This document shows positions 5,668 to 6,458 of a DNA stretch of 6,458 bases, piece by piece. Source of the DNA: Chryseobacterium gleum (GTDB lineage Bacteria > Bacteroidota > Bacteroidia > Flavobacteriales_D > Sanyastnellaceae); contig CAMCUG010000086.1 of assembly GCA_945878835.1 (NCBI GenBank), positions 1 to 6,458 on the forward strand, written 5' to 3'. Position numbers and translations under genes: made by a program. The stretch's first letter is position 1. The number at the start of each line of letters is the position of its first letter. The notes under the pieces were generated by a model. The model did not search any database. It saw nothing but the letters and a program-made list of their open reading frames with translations, and was not told the origin of the DNA.

Positions 5668-6458
5668 AACATTTGGCAGCGCGGTTCACGGTGTGAATGC
5701 TTATTTGATTACCATTGAAGTTCATGCCGACAAAGGCACGTTGGTGAATATGGTTGGACTTCCTGACACGTCTGTAAAGGAAGCGCAGCAGCGCATTCGC
5801 GCGGCCTTCACGAATTCAGGAATGAAAAACCCCATTCGGAATTACACCATTAACATGGCACCTGCCGATATTCGAAAAGAAGGAACAGCGTATGACTTAC
5901 CGCTCGCACTGGGTCTTTTAGCAGCAACGGAACAAATTCCAAACGAAGCTCTTTCGAAATATATTATCATGGGTGAGCTCTCGTTGGATGGAAGTATTCG
6001 TCCAATCAGAGGAGTCTTACCCATGGCCATTCAAGCCAAGCGCGATGGGTTTGAAGGAATCATTGTCCCCATAGAAAACGCCCCTGAATGTTCGGTGGTA
6101 GATGGGTTGAAAATCTATGGATCTCCGTGCATTTTAGACGTCGTAAATTTTTTCAAAGGAGAAGGAAAGTTGGAAGAATTCCCCTTCGAAAAAGAAAAAT
6201 TTCAATCGTTGCAGACACAACATTTTCCATTGGATTTTATGGATGTGAAAGGACAAGAAAACATTAAGCGTGCGTTTGAAATTGCGGCTTCAGGCGGACA
6301 CAACCTTATTCTCATTGGTCCGCCAGGCGCGGGAAAGACGATGTTGGCGAAGCGTCTTCCGTCTATACTTCCACCGTTGTCTTTGGACGAAGCGTTGGAG
6401 ACCACGAAGATTCACAGTGTTGCTGGAAGATTGAAAAAACACGACGCGTTAATTGTGA
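5657..6458 (+). CDS. yifB: YifB/ComM-type magnesium-chelatase-like AAA+ ATPase, 3' end missing
   Basis: The frame is open from ATG 5657 to the window edge (267 codons plus one base). The start MLAKTFGSAVHGVNAYLITIEV is abbreviated here to its key parts: MLAKTFGSAV, then GVNA, then ITIEV, the usual YifB N-terminus, which fixes the start. The N-terminal ChlI/Lon-protease-like domain (about 20-175) includes VNMVGLPDTSVKEAQQRI, NYTINMAPADIRKEG, YDLPLALGLL and GELSLDGSIRPIRGVLPM. The AAA+ domain then begins with DFMDVKGQENIKRAFEIAA and Walker A GPPGAGKT (221-228, Lys227). Walker B and the C-terminal domain lie beyond the window; family members are about 500 residues. ComM, the characterised relative, is a hexameric helicase that promotes branch migration of incoming DNA during natural transformation. 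Many carriers are not known to be competent, so the role here is inferred. No Shine-Dalgarno sequence is seen; the ATG lies within an inverted repeat. Confidence 0.95.
   Translation, partial: MLAKTFGSAVHGVNAYLITIEVHADKGTLVNMVGLPDTSVKEAQQRIRAAFTNSGMKNPIRNYTINMAPADIRKEGTAYDLPLALGLLAATEQIPNEALSKYIIMGELSLDGSIRPIRGVLPMAIQAKRDGFEGIIVPIENAPECSVVDGLKIYGSPCILDVVNFFKGEGKLEEFPFEKEKFQSLQTQHFPLDFMDVKGQENIKRAFEIAASGGHNLILIGPPGAGKTMLAKRLPSILPPLSLDEALETTKIHSVAGRLKKHDALIV

Noticed and set aside
5498..5725. - strand frame spanning the phnA-yifB gap
   Set aside because: It crosses the terminator hairpin and the yifB start in an AT-rich gap, and its translation is low-complexity with no family likeness.
5842..6405. 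Two - strand frames within yifB
   Set aside because: They are opposite the YifB coding frame, which carries the ChlI-like domain and Walker A motif.
6451..6458. Apparent TGA at the window end as a stop for yifB
   Set aside because: It is out of frame: the yifB frame reads ATT GTG and then a single A, so the gene continues past the window.

Overview
The window looks like an ordinary chromosomal segment of a Bacteroidota bacterium, probably a flavobacterium-like one. The signs are lipoproteins with weak lipoboxes, no Shine-Dalgarno sequences before clear starts, several TAnnTTTG-like minus-7 elements, and moderately AT-rich DNA. This placement rests on pattern recognition, not on a search. I see no tRNA, rRNA, CRISPR array, insertion sequence or phage gene.

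Left part (1-3634, + strand). A glycan-degrading pair comes first: a large family 3 glycoside hydrolase (GH3, 5' end cut by the window edge) and, one base after its stop, a small GH16 lipoprotein with an intact E-x-D-x-E active-site strand. The likely logic is that the endo-acting GH16 enzyme cuts a beta-glucan-like polysaccharide outside the cytoplasm and the exo-acting GH3 enzyme releases monosaccharides from the fragments. Eighteen bases later comes gmhA (sedoheptulose-7-phosphate isomerase), the first step of ADP-heptose synthesis for lipopolysaccharide. It could be read from the same transcript or from its own promoter-like element in the short gap.

Middle (3635-4945). A very strong 12-bp hairpin with flanking A and T runs separates gmhA from a converging - strand gene for a cysteine-rich lipoprotein of unknown function. 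A 357-bp AT-rich intergenic region follows. It holds candidate promoters in both directions, an AT palindrome, a GC-rich inverted repeat placed directly before an 11-codon mini-ORF, and a perfectly adjacent 14-bp tandem repeat.

Right part (4946-6458, + strand). A PhnA/YjdM-family zinc-ribbon protein is followed by two consecutive hairpins, the second a good intrinsic terminator. Then comes the first 267 codons of a YifB/ComM-type AAA+ ATPase, which runs off the right edge. Its start codon lies in the loop of an 8-bp perfect inverted repeat.

I do not see a clearly new multi-gene system. The most useful leads are the atypical GH16 active-site variant, the unknown two-domain lipoprotein, and the near-identical start modules before gmhA and before the orphan mini-ORF.
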